Part shown: positions 26,901-35,612 of the stretch, one piece after another
Numbering within the stretch: the stretch's first letter is position 1
Layout of the letters: the number at the start of each line of letters is the position of its first letter
Assembly (NCBI RefSeq): GCF_051251565.1
Contig: NZ_JBPOFB010000001.1
Coordinates: forward strand, 372,001 to 436,000
DNA: 64,000 bases
Reading direction: 5' to 3'
Source of the DNA: Marivita sp051251565
Lineage (GTDB): Bacteria; Pseudomonadota; Alphaproteobacteria; Rhodobacterales; Rhodobacteraceae
Notes under the pieces: generated by a model
Seen by the model: the letters and a program-made list of their open reading frames with translations, nothing else
What the model was told of the DNA's origin: nothing
Databases searched by the model: none
Position numbers and translations under genes: made by a program

Positions 26901-27442
26901 TGGACGAGGTTCTGGCCAAGGCGCAAAACGGGCCATGTGTGGCCAAGATGGCCGGGGTTGTGGCCGGGCGGCAGGAACGCAAATCTGCGCGCGGCAACCG
27001 CTTTGCCTTTGCCCAGCTCAGTGATCCGACAGGGGCCTATGAGGTGACGCTGTTCTCGGACACGCTTGAGGCCGCGCGCGATCATCTTGAAACCGGGTCA
27101 AAGGTGATGGTGACGGTCGAGGCGACGCTCGAATCCGATCAGCTCAAGCTTCTGGGCCGCTCCGTCGCGCCCGTCGATACCGCGGTGGCCGAAGCCATCA
27201 GCATGGGGCTGCGGATCTTTGTCGACGAGCCGGATGTGGTGGCCCATGTCGCGTCGGTGCTGACCCGCGCGGCGGATCAGTTGCCAAAGGCGGGCAAAGG
27301 CCCCATTCGCATCTGTTGCCTCAACGCCCCCGGCCTGCCCGGAGAGGTGGACGTGGCCTTGGCCCAGGAATTTCCGGTAACCCCCGAGATCAAGGGCGCG
27401 ATCAAATCGCTGGGCGGTGTCTTGGATGTCGAAGAGCTGTAG
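23942..27442 (+). CDS. dnaE: DNA polymerase III alpha subunit
   Basis: The 1166-residue replicative polymerase catalytic subunit. The N-terminal PHP domain begins FIHLRVHSEYSLLEGAMR. The polymerase active site shows VGPGRGSGAGSLVAYAL and PDFDIDF (residues 401-407, catalytic Asp). The helix-hairpin-helix, a C-terminal OB domain (CVAKMAGVVAGRQERKS) and tail are present. The length matches alphaproteobacterial DnaE. It is not in an obvious operon; the following lipoprotein gene starts 75 bases later and could be cotranscribed. Confidence 0.97.
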   Translation: MPDPRFIHLRVHSEYSLLEGAMRLKKLPDLCIAKGMPAVALTDTNNLFAALEFSVGAAGAGVQPIIGCQVDLRVAAPAPGERAKPPAPVVLLAQSEVGYAHLMKLNSCLYLRHDGELPHVTLDELDQHSEGVICLTGGPDGAIGRILQQGNRGAAEAIMQRLATTFGDRLYVELQRHPGDNGLPEVERLTERPFIEMAYAMGLPLVATNDVYFPKSDMYEAHDALICIADGAYVDQQEPRRRLTPQHYFKSPQEMVTLFADLPEAIDNTIEIARRCAFMAYRRDPILPKFADDEVEELKRQARAGLKDRLAVIPHAASVEEYEKRLEFELGIIEGMGFPGYFLIVADFIKWAKDQHIPVGPGRGSGAGSLVAYALTITDLDPLRYQLLFERFLNPERVSMPDFDIDFCMDRREEVIRYVQDKYGTDKVGQIITFGALLSKAAVRDVGRVLQMPYGQVDRLSKMIPVEGVKPVSIEKALKDEPRLREMAREEEVVDRLLTYGQQVEGLLRNASTHAAGVVIGDRPLDALVPLYQDPRSDMPATQFNMKWVEQAGLVKFDFLGLKTLTVIQYALDMVFKSGRPLHIAADGTELYHPAEGAQNDIGHIPLDDERTYKLYAAAKTVAVFQVESSGMMDALKRMKPTCIEDIVALVALYRPGPMENIPTYCEVKNGLKDRESVHPLIDHILEETQGIIVYQEQVMQIAQVMAGYSLGGADLLRRAMGKKIKEAMDAERPKFEKGAAENGVAAKKASEVFDLLEKFANYGFNKSHAAAYAVVSYQTAWLKANHPVEFMAGVMNCDLHLTDKLATYFEEVKKGLSLPWVPPCVNRSQAMFDVQDGALVYALGALKNVGVEAMKLIVEARADKPFVNLFDVARRVDLKRVGKRPLEMLARSGAFDQLDRNRRRVFESLDALVAYSAAIHDQRSSAQVSLFGEAGDDLPEPRLSPVSDWLPAERLSEEFKAVGFYLSGHPLDDYMAALKRKGTLTLDEVLAKAQNGPCVAKMAGVVAGRQERKSARGNRFAFAQLSDPTGAYEVTLFSDTLEAARDHLETGSKVMVTVEATLESDQLKLLGRSVAPVDTAVAEAISMGLRIFVDEPDVVAHVASVLTRAADQLPKAGKGPIRICCLNAPGLPGEVDVALAQEFPVTPEIKGAIKSLGGVLDVEEL

Positions 27443-27516
27443 GGCCACCAAGGGGCTGCGGCTGGACGGCCCTTTGGACGCCCGCTAGGGTGCAGAGCGC
27501 GAGGGTGAGGGATTCC

Positions 27517-28554
27517 ATGAGATGTTTCGCTGCGGTCATCTGTACCGCATTCTTTCTGGCAGGCTGTGCCTCTGATCCTTTGGCCACTGTTCCGCGCCTG
27601 TCCGACACCGATATCAGCAACAGCGACATTCTTGCAGCGATCCGGTCCGATTCCGACGCGGATGAGGCTGCTGATGTGGCACTTGCACCTGCGCCAGAGC
27701 CCGCAAGGCGTGGACTGTTGGGCCGGTTCCTGAGCAGACCCGCGCCTGCTGATCCCGCGCCGCCCGCTGCCGGTCCTGACGACAATGCAGAGACTGCCGA
27801 GGCCGTCAGCCCTGACGAAGAAATTGCCCCCACAGCGACAGCGCTTGTCTCAGAAGCAGACGCCGACATGTCAGTACCGACCGCAGAACCGCGCCGGGGG
27901 CTTCTGGGCTTTCTCAGCCGCGCTGCCCTTGACGCGCAAGACCCGCAAGCACCAAACACCACAGACATCGCCGCCATCCCGCCGCAAACCCAAAACGATG
28001 CGCCGGCACGTGGCCTCTTTGGCGGCAACCGTCCTGCCAGCGGCCCCAAGTCCGGTGATCCGGATTACGAGATCGTGTCGATGGGTACGGTTTTGCCCTA
28101 TGGCACGCTGGCGCGGGTGTGTGATGTGCCTGTGCGCGAGTTGGGCCAACGCGTGGACCGCTACCCCGAATCCCGCAGCGTCTATACGCTTTATGACACC
28201 GAACCCGGCAGCACCGCGCCGCACACCTTTTATGTGACAGGATTTGACGACGGATGCGCGCGCCAGTTCACAGCGGCGATGGCCTTGTTCGGCAGCCCGG
28301 AAACCCACGAGCGTCTGCGCTACGGCTTGCCCTCAAAGGTTCAGCCTTATTCCGCAACCGACGCGGCCTACGAAAAGGTCAAGGCAACCGTCTGCCGTGT
28401 CGGGCGCGGCGCGCCGTGCGGGTCATCCATGTCGCGTCTGGCGCGGGACACGGTGTTTGTCAGCGTTTATGAACGGTTCGGATCGAACCCGATATGGAAG
28501 ACCATCCTGTTGCACGATGGCGCTGTTGTCGAAACGGACATTCGCGGGAACTGA
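27517..28554 (+). CDS. Lipoprotein with internal RGLLG repeats
   Basis: About 345 residues. The signal ends in a lipobox, LAGC (Cys17), and the residue after Cys is Ala, which fits outer-membrane sorting. Residues about 45-180 are low complexity (Ala, Pro, Asp) and contain three related motifs, RRGLLGRFLSR, RRGLLGFLSR and ARGLFGGNR. The C-terminal half (from DPDYEIVSMGTVLPYGTLARVC) looks folded, has several Cys residues and shares no named domain that I recognise. ATG at 27517 starts the lipoprotein signal. A hairpin terminator follows. Confidence 0.85.
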   Translation: MRCFAAVICTAFFLAGCASDPLATVPRLSDTDISNSDILAAIRSDSDADEAADVALAPAPEPARRGLLGRFLSRPAPADPAPPAAGPDDNAETAEAVSPDEEIAPTATALVSEADADMSVPTAEPRRGLLGFLSRAALDAQDPQAPNTTDIAAIPPQTQNDAPARGLFGGNRPASGPKSGDPDYEIVSMGTVLPYGTLARVCDVPVRELGQRVDRYPESRSVYTLYDTEPGSTAPHTFYVTGFDDGCARQFTAAMALFGSPETHERLRYGLPSKVQPYSATDAAYEKVKATVCRVGRGAPCGSSMSRLARDTVFVSVYERFGSNPIWKTILLHDGAVVETDIRGN

Positions 28555-28564
28555 GGCCGGGAGG

Positions 28565-28597
28565 GTTTTCCGGTCACGGAAAACGTTTCGTTTTTGG
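28565..28597 (+). terminator. Terminator after the lipoprotein gene
   Basis: The stem GTTTTCCG (28565-28572) pairs with CGGAAAAC (28577-28584) across a GTCA loop, followed by a T-rich stretch to about 28597. It begins 10 bases after the stop codon and lies before the convergent slyX. Confidence 0.6.
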
Positions 28598-28613
28598 CAA
28601 AACGACTGTGCGC

Positions 28614-28814
28614 CTAGTAATGCGGGGGGCGCTCATCCCCAAGGACGATGCCACCTGTTCCTTCGGACTCGCGTTCGGCTTCGCGCATCAGCAACATCTC
28701 GACCCGCGCGGTCAGGCGGTCGACCTCCTTGGCTTGTTGGGCCACGGTGTCGGACAGGTCGTCGGTGATCCGCATCAGGTGTGCGATCCGTTCTTCAAGG
28801 GCGGTGATATCCAT
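28614..28814 (-). CDS. slyX: SlyX family protein
   Basis: A 66-residue coiled-coil protein. ALEERIAHLMRITDDLSDTV and the following heptad helix, together with the GDERPPHY C-terminus, match SlyX. The function is unknown throughout the family. It is a single gene, convergent with the lipoprotein gene and divergent from hisS. Confidence 0.88.
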   Translation of the reverse strand: MDITALEERIAHLMRITDDLSDTVAQQAKEVDRLTARVEMLLMREAERESEGTGGIVLGDERPPHY

Positions 28815-29026
28815 AGCCCAGACATGCGCATGCCCATCGCCAATGGCAAGAGGGAATAGGTCAGCACCGCACCCCTATTGTTTCGCGCGCGAAACATTGG
28901 GTCCGATGCGGACCTTTTAACCTTTTGTTCACCATCTGCGCAGGCCTGAAACAGCGCCGCTGCTTGCCCCGCTGGCCCCCAGCGGCTAGAGGAGGCGCAA
29001 CACCCAAGCCCAAGCGGGAAATGACC

Positions 29027-30502
29027 ATGGCCAAAGAGAAAAAACTCCCCAAGCCCAAGGCGCAGACGCCCAAGGGGTTCCGCGACTATTTCGGCTCCGA
29101 CGTGACCGAACGCGCCGAAATGCTGAGCAAGATCGCCGGGGTTTATCATCGCTACGGCTTTGACGCGCTGGAAAGTGCCGCCGTCGAAACCGTTGACGCG
29201 CTGGGCAAGTTTCTTCCCGATGTGGACCGCCCGAACGAAGGCGTGTTCGCCTGGCAGGAAGAGGATGATGGCGACTGGCTGGCCTTGCGCTATGATCTGA
29301 CCGCGCCTTTGGCCCGCGTTTACGCACAGCACCGCAATGACCTGCCGCTGCCCTACAGGCGCTATGCGATGGGTCCGGTGTGGCGCAACGAAAAGCCGGG
29401 GCCGGGGCGATATCGCCAGTTTTATCAATGTGATGCAGATACAGTTGGGGCAGGCACCGTTGCCGCCGATGCTGAGATTTGCGCGATGCTGGCTGATTGT
29501 CTTGAAGTTGTGGGCATTCCGCGCGGTGACTATATTGTCCGGGTGAACAACCGCAAGGTTTTGAACGGCGTGTTGGAGACGATGGGCCTGAATGAAGACG
29601 CGCAACGCGACGCGGTCCTGCGCACCATCGACAAGTTCGACAAGGTCGGCGAAATGGGCGTGCGCGAGTTGCTGGGCAAGGGGCGGCTGGATGCGTCGGG
29701 GGCCTATATCGACGGTGTTAACCTTGCCGATGAACAGGTCGAACCTGTTATCGGCTTCTTAACCTCCAAGGGCGACACTGCCGCGCAAACGCTTGGCAAT
29801 TTGAAGGTGGCTGTTGGTGACAGTGCCATTGGCGCGGAAGGTGTGGCAGAGCTTGAACAGATCGCTGATCTGTTGGCTGCTGGCGGCTATGGTCCGGATC
29901 GGATCGTCATTGATCCCTCGGTCGTGCGCGGCCTTGGCTATTACACCGGCCCCGTGTTCGAGGCGGAACTTACCTTTGAAATCCTTGACGAAAAGGGTCG
30001 CAAGCGGCAGTTCGGGTCGGTTGCGGGCGGCGGGCGGTATGACGATCTTGTCAAACGCTTTACCGGTCAGACTGTCCCTGCCACGGGTGTCAGCATTGGC
30101 GTGGATCGGCTTCTCGCCGCCCTGCGCGAAAAGGGCCGGATCGGCAGCGAAAGCGCTGGCCCTGTCGTGGTCACTGTCATGGACCGCGACCGAATGGGTG
30201 ACTATCAGGCGATGGTGGCCGAGCTGCGCAATGCAGGCATCCGGGCCGAGGTTTATCTTGGCAACCCCAAGAACTTCGGCAACCAGCTCAAATATGCCGA
30301 CAAGCGCAATGCGCCGGTTGCGGTGATCGAAGGCGGGGATGAAAACGCCAAAGGCGTGGTGCAGATCAAGGACCTGATCCTTGGGGCCGAGATCGCCCAA
30401 AGTGCCAGCCTTGAGGAATGGCAGGATCGACCCAATCAGTTTGAAGTGCCGCGCGCCAATCTGGTCGCCAAAGTGCGCGAGATCCTCGAAAGCTATTCGT
30501 GA
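29027..30502 (+). CDS. hisS: Histidyl-tRNA synthetase
   Basis: About 491 residues, a class II tRNA synthetase that charges tRNA-His. It begins with a Lys-rich segment (MAKEKKLPKPK) and TPKGFRDYFG. Motif 2 reads GPVWRNEKPGPGRYRQFYQ, and the family motif around VIDPSVVRGLGYYTGPVFEAEL is present, as is a C-terminal anticodon domain. ATG at 29027 is preferred over ATG at 29021 because GGGAA sits six bases before it. It heads the operon hisS-hisZ-hisG, whose start and stop codons overlap. Confidence 0.95.
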   Translation: MAKEKKLPKPKAQTPKGFRDYFGSDVTERAEMLSKIAGVYHRYGFDALESAAVETVDALGKFLPDVDRPNEGVFAWQEEDDGDWLALRYDLTAPLARVYAQHRNDLPLPYRRYAMGPVWRNEKPGPGRYRQFYQCDADTVGAGTVAADAEICAMLADCLEVVGIPRGDYIVRVNNRKVLNGVLETMGLNEDAQRDAVLRTIDKFDKVGEMGVRELLGKGRLDASGAYIDGVNLADEQVEPVIGFLTSKGDTAAQTLGNLKVAVGDSAIGAEGVAELEQIADLLAAGGYGPDRIVIDPSVVRGLGYYTGPVFEAELTFEILDEKGRKRQFGSVAGGGRYDDLVKRFTGQTVPATGVSIGVDRLLAALREKGRIGSESAGPVVVTVMDRDRMGDYQAMVAELRNAGIRAEVYLGNPKNFGNQLKYADKRNAPVAVIEGGDENAKGVVQIKDLILGAEIAQSASLEEWQDRPNQFEVPRANLVAKVREILESYS

Positions 30503-31599
30503 TGTCGCATAGCCTGCCTGACAAGTCCCGCGCCCGGATCACCGCCGAGGCGATCTGCGATGGCTTCATTGCCGAAGGGGCCACGCGGTTCGAGACCGAT
30601 ATTCTGCTGCCGGCCGAGGTGCTTTTGGACCTGTACGGCGAAGATATCCGTGCCCGTGCCTATGTCACGTCGGACCCCGAAAAGGGCGAGATGATGCTGC
30701 GCCCGGATTTTACCGTGCCGGTGGTGCAGTTCCATATGGAGGGCGGCGATGCGCCCGCCAGCTATACCTATTTCGGAGAGGTGTTCCGCAAACAGGAAGA
30801 CCACCCTGAACGCCGCAGCGAATATATGCAGGTCGGTTACGAACAGTTTGGCGACACCGATCCGGCCCGTGCAGATGCGCAGGTGTTTGGACGGTTTTCC
30901 GATCTTCTGGCCCCGATGGGTCTGCGCGCGGCAACGGGCGATATCGGCATCCTGATCGCCATGGTCGCCGGGCTTGGCGTGACCGAAGACCGTCGTGCAG
31001 CGCTGATGCGGCACATCTGGCGACCTGCGCGGTTCACCGCATTGGTAAAACGGTTCGCGGGCCTGACAGCGGTGCCCGCCTCGCGCGGGGCGCTTTTGGC
31101 AGCAGATGCGCCTTTGGACGCGGCGGGTGTGATGATCGGGCTGCGCAGCGCCCGTGAAATCACCACCCGCATCGAGGCGTTGCGTGCCGATGCCGCCGCA
31201 GCCCCGATGTCTGAGGACGAGGTTGCGCTGATCTCGGCGGTGTTGTCGGTGTCGGAAACCTGCCCCAACGCGCTGGAGCATTTGCGCGATATTGCGGTGG
31301 ACCTGCCAAGCATCGTCCCTGCACTCGACCGGTTTGAGGCACGCTGCGAAGCGATGACGCAGCGCGGTGTCGACGTTGCGACCCTGCCGTTCGAGGCATC
31401 CTTTGGCCGCACCTCTATGGAATATTATGACGGGTTTGTCTTTGGGTTCTATTCCGAAGCACGCCCCGATTTGCCCCCGGTGGCGACGGGCGGGCGCTAT
31501 GACGCGCTGACCCGGCGATTGGGGCAAGGGCGCGCAATTCCGGCAGTCGGCGGCGTGATCCGGCCTGATCTGGTGGTCGATCTTGGGGGGCTGGCATGA
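30502..31599 (+). CDS. hisZ: ATP phosphoribosyltransferase regulatory subunit
   Basis: A 365-residue HisRS paralogue that lacks tRNA charging and activates the short form of HisG. It keeps the class II core (MMLRPDFTVPVVQFHMEGG, FGEVFRKQEDHPERRSEYMQVGYE) but has no anticodon-binding domain. ATG at 30502 overlaps the hisS stop (TGATG), and its own stop overlaps hisG by four bases. The adjacency to both HisRS and HisG supports the identification. Confidence 0.94.
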   Translation: MSHSLPDKSRARITAEAICDGFIAEGATRFETDILLPAEVLLDLYGEDIRARAYVTSDPEKGEMMLRPDFTVPVVQFHMEGGDAPASYTYFGEVFRKQEDHPERRSEYMQVGYEQFGDTDPARADAQVFGRFSDLLAPMGLRAATGDIGILIAMVAGLGVTEDRRAALMRHIWRPARFTALVKRFAGLTAVPASRGALLAADAPLDAAGVMIGLRSAREITTRIEALRADAAAAPMSEDEVALISAVLSVSETCPNALEHLRDIAVDLPSIVPALDRFEARCEAMTQRGVDVATLPFEASFGRTSMEYYDGFVFGFYSEARPDLPPVATGGRYDALTRRLGQGRAIPAVGGVIRPDLVVDLGGLA

Positions 31600-32288
31600 C
31601 GATCAAGCTGGGTGTGCCGTCCAAGGGGCGGCTGATGGAAAAGACCTTTGACTGGTTCGGTGCGCGCGGTGTGACGCTGACGCGAACGGGATCGGAACGG
31701 GAATATGCAGGTGCGGTGGATGGCGTCGCAGGGGTGGACCTGGTGCTGCTGTCGGCGGGGGAAATCCCGCGCGAATTGGCGACGGGCCGCATCCATCTGG
31801 GCGTGACAGGCAATGATCTGGTGCAGGAAAAGCTTGTGCAATGGGACCAGAAGGTTGAACCGCTGGCCGCGTTGGGCTTTGGCCAGGCGAACCTGATCGT
31901 GGCGGTGCCGCATTGCTGGGTCGATGTGGACACGCTGGACGATCTGGACGGTGCGGCAGCGGCATTCCGGGCGCGGCACGGGTTTCGCATGCGGATCGCA
32001 ACCAAGTATCACCGTCTGGTGCGCGACTACTTGCGGCGCGGCGGTGTGGCGGATTACCAACTGGTGGACAGCCAGGGCGCGACTGAAGGCACAGTCAAGA
32101 ACCTGACCGCAGAGGCGATTGCCGACATCACCTCAACCGGAGAGACGCTGCGCGCGAACCACTTGAAAATCTTGAACGAACCACCGATCCTTGAGAGTCA
32201 GGCAACGCTGTTCCGCAGCCGTGTGGCCGAGAAATCGGACGAGGATCGGACCGTGTTGCGCGCCTTGATCGACACTTTGGGGGTGTAG
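31596..32288 (+). CDS. hisG: ATP phosphoribosyltransferase, short form
   Basis: A 230-residue catalytic subunit for the first step of histidine synthesis, ATP plus PRPP to phosphoribosyl-ATP. It starts KLGVPSKGRLMEKTFDWF. Phosphate-loop and active-site stretches include GAVDGVAGVDLVLLSAGEIP and QLVDSQGATEGTVKNLTAE. It lacks the C-terminal regulatory domain of long HisG and so depends on HisZ, which is encoded immediately upstream. Confidence 0.95.
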   Translation: MTIKLGVPSKGRLMEKTFDWFGARGVTLTRTGSEREYAGAVDGVAGVDLVLLSAGEIPRELATGRIHLGVTGNDLVQEKLVQWDQKVEPLAALGFGQANLIVAVPHCWVDVDTLDDLDGAAAAFRARHGFRMRIATKYHRLVRDYLRRGGVADYQLVDSQGATEGTVKNLTAEAIADITSTGETLRANHLKILNEPPILESQATLFRSRVAEKSDEDRTVLRALIDTLGV

Positions 32289-32293
32289 CGGGG

Positions 32294-32315
32294 GCACATC
32301 TTCGAAAGGATGTGC
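32294..32315. terminator. Hairpin between hisG and the convergent ABC1-family gene
   Basis: GCACATC (32294-32300) pairs with GATGTGC (32309-32315). No T-run follows on either strand, so if it is a terminator it is not of the classical type. Confidence 0.4.
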
Positions 32316-32342
32316 GAAAACGCGACGTCGTGTTCTGGCGCG

Positions 32343-33662
32343 CTAGACATGACGGTTGAACAGATCCCTTAACGTGACTTTGGCCCGCAACCGGGTTGCC
32401 AGAAGGAACAGCCCAGCCGCCTTGCGTTGAAGGTACAAGACCTCGGTTGGGGGGATGTGCTGGATTGACCGGTCACGGCCCAAGGCCATGCCCCGGTCGC
32501 GCAGATCGGACACAAGCGACGTGTCGCCAAAATCGAACCCGCCCGGATCAAGCATCGGCGCGTTGGCCATGTCGACCATGCTCAGGATCTCGGCCCGCGT
32601 TGTTTCGGGCAGGGCATCGGCCAGCAATCCAAGCGCGTGCAAGGCGGTGGCGATTGCGGGCAGATCATTGTCGAGCGACGGTTGCAAGATTGCCTTTGCG
32701 CGGGCCACGAGGTCTGGCGTCAGGCTGCGGGTTGCGCCGAAATCCAGCAAGACCAGTTTGCCAGTCTCGGGTTGCCAGCGGAAATTGGCAAAGTTGGGGT
32801 CGGATTGGACAAGGTGAAACGCGAACACTTCGCGCATCATCAGGGCGATGAGACGCTCGGCCATATCATCGCGTGTGGCCTGATCCGCGTGTTCCAACGT
32901 GTCGATCGGTTCAGACGGGACGAAATCCATTGCAAGGATATCGCGGCTGGACAAGTCTTGGTGGAAGGCGGGGACGATGAAATCGGGATCGTTTTGCAAA
33001 AGCGCGCTGAAGGCCACAAGGCTGCGCGCCTCTTGGTCGTAATCGGCTTCTTCATGCAATTGCTGGCGCGCGTCCTCGAGCAGCGGTTTGAGATCCAGCC
33101 CCTTGGGCATCATGCCGGACAGGCGCATCAGGCTGGCTAGGTTGCGCAGGTCGCTGTCGATGCTGTCGCGGATACCGGGATATTGCACCTTGATCGCCAG
33201 ATCGCGCCCGTCACGGGTTTGTGCGCGATGGACCTGACCGATGGAGGCGGCGGCGATGGGGCGGACGTCGAATTTTTTGAACCGTTTGGTAAAATCCGGG
33301 CCCCACGCGGCGGTCAGCACGTGCTTGAGTTGGGCAGGTGGCATGGTGTGCGCCTGCGCCTGCAAGGGGCGCAGCACAGCGGCCAGTTCCGGTGTCAGAA
33401 GATCGCCCGCTTCGAGCGACAAAAGCTGGCCCATTTTCATTGCCGCGCCGCGCATCTGGGACAATTCCCGCGTCAGGCGATGGGCGTTTGCGGGGGTCAG
33501 GAACATCTCGCGCGGGCTGGGCTTGCGACCCTGAAGCAAGTGCTTTGCCCCGGCCGCAGCGGCAGAGCCAAGCAGACCGCTTGCCAAGCCGCCCATTCGC
33601 AAGGCACGGGTGGTGCGCCCGGTGGGGACGGCGCGGCTGCGGGGGTCTATTTCGTCTGTCAT
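32343..33662 (-). CDS. ABC1/UbiB-family kinase-like protein
   Basis: A 439-residue atypical kinase-like protein of the UbiB/ADCK family, linked to ubiquinone homeostasis. The diagnostic KxGQ motif is present (MRGAAMKMGQLLSLE). ASIGQVHRAQTRDGRDLAIKVQYPGI follows, with the conserved Lys, then the catalytic-type VQSDPNFANFRW and the metal-site LLDFGATRSL. No C-terminal membrane pair of the ubiB kind is visible, so it may be a soluble relative and not UbiB itself. It is a single gene, convergent with the his operon. Confidence 0.9.
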   Translation of the reverse strand: MTDEIDPRSRAVPTGRTTRALRMGGLASGLLGSAAAAGAKHLLQGRKPSPREMFLTPANAHRLTRELSQMRGAAMKMGQLLSLEAGDLLTPELAAVLRPLQAQAHTMPPAQLKHVLTAAWGPDFTKRFKKFDVRPIAAASIGQVHRAQTRDGRDLAIKVQYPGIRDSIDSDLRNLASLMRLSGMMPKGLDLKPLLEDARQQLHEEADYDQEARSLVAFSALLQNDPDFIVPAFHQDLSSRDILAMDFVPSEPIDTLEHADQATRDDMAERLIALMMREVFAFHLVQSDPNFANFRWQPETGKLVLLDFGATRSLTPDLVARAKAILQPSLDNDLPAIATALHALGLLADALPETTRAEILSMVDMANAPMLDPGGFDFGDTSLVSDLRDRGMALGRDRSIQHIPPTEVLYLQRKAAGLFLLATRLRAKVTLRDLFNRHV

Positions 33663-33756
33663 GGGGCAGAGGTAAGTCCCGGCAGCACCGAGACAATACG
33701 CCCGTGCGCCTTTCCCGGATCGGGGTGGCGCACGGGGCAGTTATGGCGCGGTACAG

Positions 33757-34623
33757 TTAGTCTGCGGCAGCGATTTTGTCTTGTGTCTTGGTGTCGAAAT
33801 CCGACGCGTCATGGCGTTCGTGAAGCTGCTCGCTTGGGTCGCCAAAGGCGCGGTTTACGATCCGTCCACGCTGCACCGGGGTGCGGGCGTCGATGGCTTT
33901 GGCCCACCGCATGACATGAGTGTAACTTGCGACGTCAAGAAATTCCGCCGCATTGTAGAGACGGCCAAGAACCAGCCCGCCATACCATGGCCAGATCGCC
34001 ATGTCGGCGATGGTGTAGTCGGGGCCGCTGATGAAATCACGCTCGGCCAATTGCCGGTCCAGCACGTCTAGTTGGCGCTTGGTTTCCATCGCAAATCGGT
34101 TGATCGGGTATTCCATGGGTTCGGGCGCATAGGCGTAGAAATGGCCAAAGCCACCGCCCAGATAGGGCGCGCTGCCCATCTGCCAGAACAGCCAGCTGAG
34201 CATTTCGGCCCGGTTTTCCGGCGCGCCAAGGAAGGCGTCGAATTTCTCGGCCAAGTGCATCAGGATCGCAGCGGATTCGAAGACGCGGATGGGCATATCG
34301 CCGGACCGGTCCATCAAGGCCGGGATCTTGGAGTTCGGGTTGATGTCGACAAAATCTGATCCGAACTGGTCGCCATCGCCGATCTTGATCAGCCATGCAT
34401 CGTATTCCGCACCGGCGTGACCGGCGGCCAGCAGCTCTTCGAGCAGGATGGTGACCTTTTGACCGTTCGGGGTCGCCAGGCTGTAAAGCTGGAACGGGTG
34501 TTCGCCGACCGGAAGCTCTTTGTCATGGGTTGCCCCGGCAATGGGGCGGTTGGTGCTGGCGAATTTGCCGCCGTTCTCGGAATCCCAAATCCAGACCTTG
34601 GGAGGCGTATAGCTGTCGGTCAT
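33757..34623 (-). CDS. yghU: Glutathione-dependent disulfide-bond oxidoreductase (YghU type)
   Basis: A 288-residue glutathione transferase-fold protein of the Nu class, the same length as E. coli YghU. The N-terminal extension (VWIWDSENGGKFASTNRPIAGATHDKELPVG) is typical. The thioredoxin-like domain has LYSLATPNGQKVTILLEELLAAG, and NPNSKIPALMDRSG is the glutathione-binding cis-Pro region. It lacks a catalytic Cys or Tyr, as usual for the class. A cytoplasmic disulfide reductase role is known for the family. Confidence 0.92.
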   Translation of the reverse strand: MTDSYTPPKVWIWDSENGGKFASTNRPIAGATHDKELPVGEHPFQLYSLATPNGQKVTILLEELLAAGHAGAEYDAWLIKIGDGDQFGSDFVDINPNSKIPALMDRSGDMPIRVFESAAILMHLAEKFDAFLGAPENRAEMLSWLFWQMGSAPYLGGGFGHFYAYAPEPMEYPINRFAMETKRQLDVLDRQLAERDFISGPDYTIADMAIWPWYGGLVLGRLYNAAEFLDVASYTHVMRWAKAIDARTPVQRGRIVNRAFGDPSEQLHERHDASDFDTKTQDKIAAAD

Positions 34624-34715
34624 GTTGTGTGTCCTGTTTGCGTGTCGACTGTAAACATAGGTGGTCGGCGCGGGAAATGCTTTGTGCAGTGGTGCAGGCC
34701 GCCTGTGCGGTCGGG

Positions 34716-35147
34716 TCAGAGCACGCCGATATCGGCCAGCGCCCCGGCAAGTTCGGGGGGCAGGGCATCGTCATCCTGACGCGAATGGCCAAGATCGGGC
34801 GGCGCATCTTCGGGTTTGAGATAGCGCCAGCCCTGAAACGGGCGCTTTGGCGCGGTCGCCGTTCGGATGATCTCTGGTTCAAGAACGATGCCGCATCGGC
34901 GGATACCATCCACGCCGACGACTTCCTCCAGGCCAATGATCCGCTGACGGGCTTGCAGCATGCCTTTGATCACCCAGTAGATTGACCCGCCGTTGAGCAG
35001 TTCTGCCTCGCGTTTGGGCCACATGCGGGTGACATGGTAATATCGGCCATTTGCCCGCTGTTCTGAGCGGTGCTGCTGCCACGCCTCTATCTGCTCCACG
35101 CTGTCAGAGCCGACGGAGAGTTTAACTATATGGATCGTTCCGGTCAT
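34716..35147 (-). CDS. DUF1489 family protein
   Basis: A 143-residue soluble alphaproteobacterial protein of DUF1489: IHIVKLSVGSDSVEQIEAWQ, then YYHVTRMWPKREAELLNGGSIYWVIKG (about 37-63), and PKRPFQGWRYL. The function is unknown. It is encoded alone, and about 85 bases separate it from the next gene upstream. Confidence 0.88.
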   Translation of the reverse strand: MTGTIHIVKLSVGSDSVEQIEAWQQHRSEQRANGRYYHVTRMWPKREAELLNGGSIYWVIKGMLQARQRIIGLEEVVGVDGIRRCGIVLEPEIIRTATAPKRPFQGWRYLKPEDAPPDLGHSRQDDDALPPELAGALADIGVL

Positions 35148-35234
35148 TTTGTCTGCCCCCTGCGGGTGTGATCATAGCGGGCAGCGGGCCGGGTTCAAGC
35201 GGGGCGGGTGCGATGGGCCGTCCCGCGCGGCTGG

Positions 35235-35462
35235 TCAGTCAGGCGTTTTGCGCGCGCGGGTCTTGGGTTTGGTGGCAGCGTCCGCTTTGGGCGAGGCGGC
35301 TTCGCGTTCGAGCCGCGTTTTGCGCAGGCGCAGGGTCTTGGCTTCGCGCTTTTCGGTTTCGGTCTCAAGGATGTCGCGCACAACGCGCGTTGTCTTGTCC
35401 ATGACCGTTTCCGCGCGGGGCGCCGATGGTTTGAAGAGCGTGTCTTTGGTCAGCTTTGCCAT
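35235..35462 (-). CDS. Small basic hypothetical protein
   Basis: 75 residues, chosen from ATG at 35462, which has an AAGGAG ribosome site. The protein is very rich in Lys, Arg, Thr and Glu and is probably helical, with DKTTRVVRDILETETEKREAKTLRLRKTRLE in the middle and a C-terminal basic tail (KPKTRARKTPD). I do not recognise a family. It lies downstream of the cold-shock gene on the same strand, beyond a terminator. Confidence 0.7.
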   Translation of the reverse strand: MAKLTKDTLFKPSAPRAETVMDKTTRVVRDILETETEKREAKTLRLRKTRLEREAASPKADAATKPKTRARKTPD

Positions 35463-35553
35463 TTTTCGATCTCCTTGGAGGACAATGGTGTCGGGCTGGA
35501 GGCGATCCGCATAAAGTCCTGCGGTGCACCGATGCGAGGATGAAAATTCGCAT

Positions 35554-35588
35554 AAAAAAAGCGGGCGCAGCCGTGAAGCTGCCCCCGC
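35554..35588 (-). terminator. Rho-independent terminator of the cold-shock gene
   Basis: On the minus strand the 11-bp stem GCGGGGGCAGC/GCTGCGCCCGC (one mismatch; 35561-35588) is followed by seven Ts (the A-run at 35554-35560 on the plus strand). It lies 25 bases past the stop codon of the cold-shock gene. Confidence 0.9.
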
Positions 35589-35612
35589 TCTGGTCTTCAA
35601 TCTTGCTGAGGC

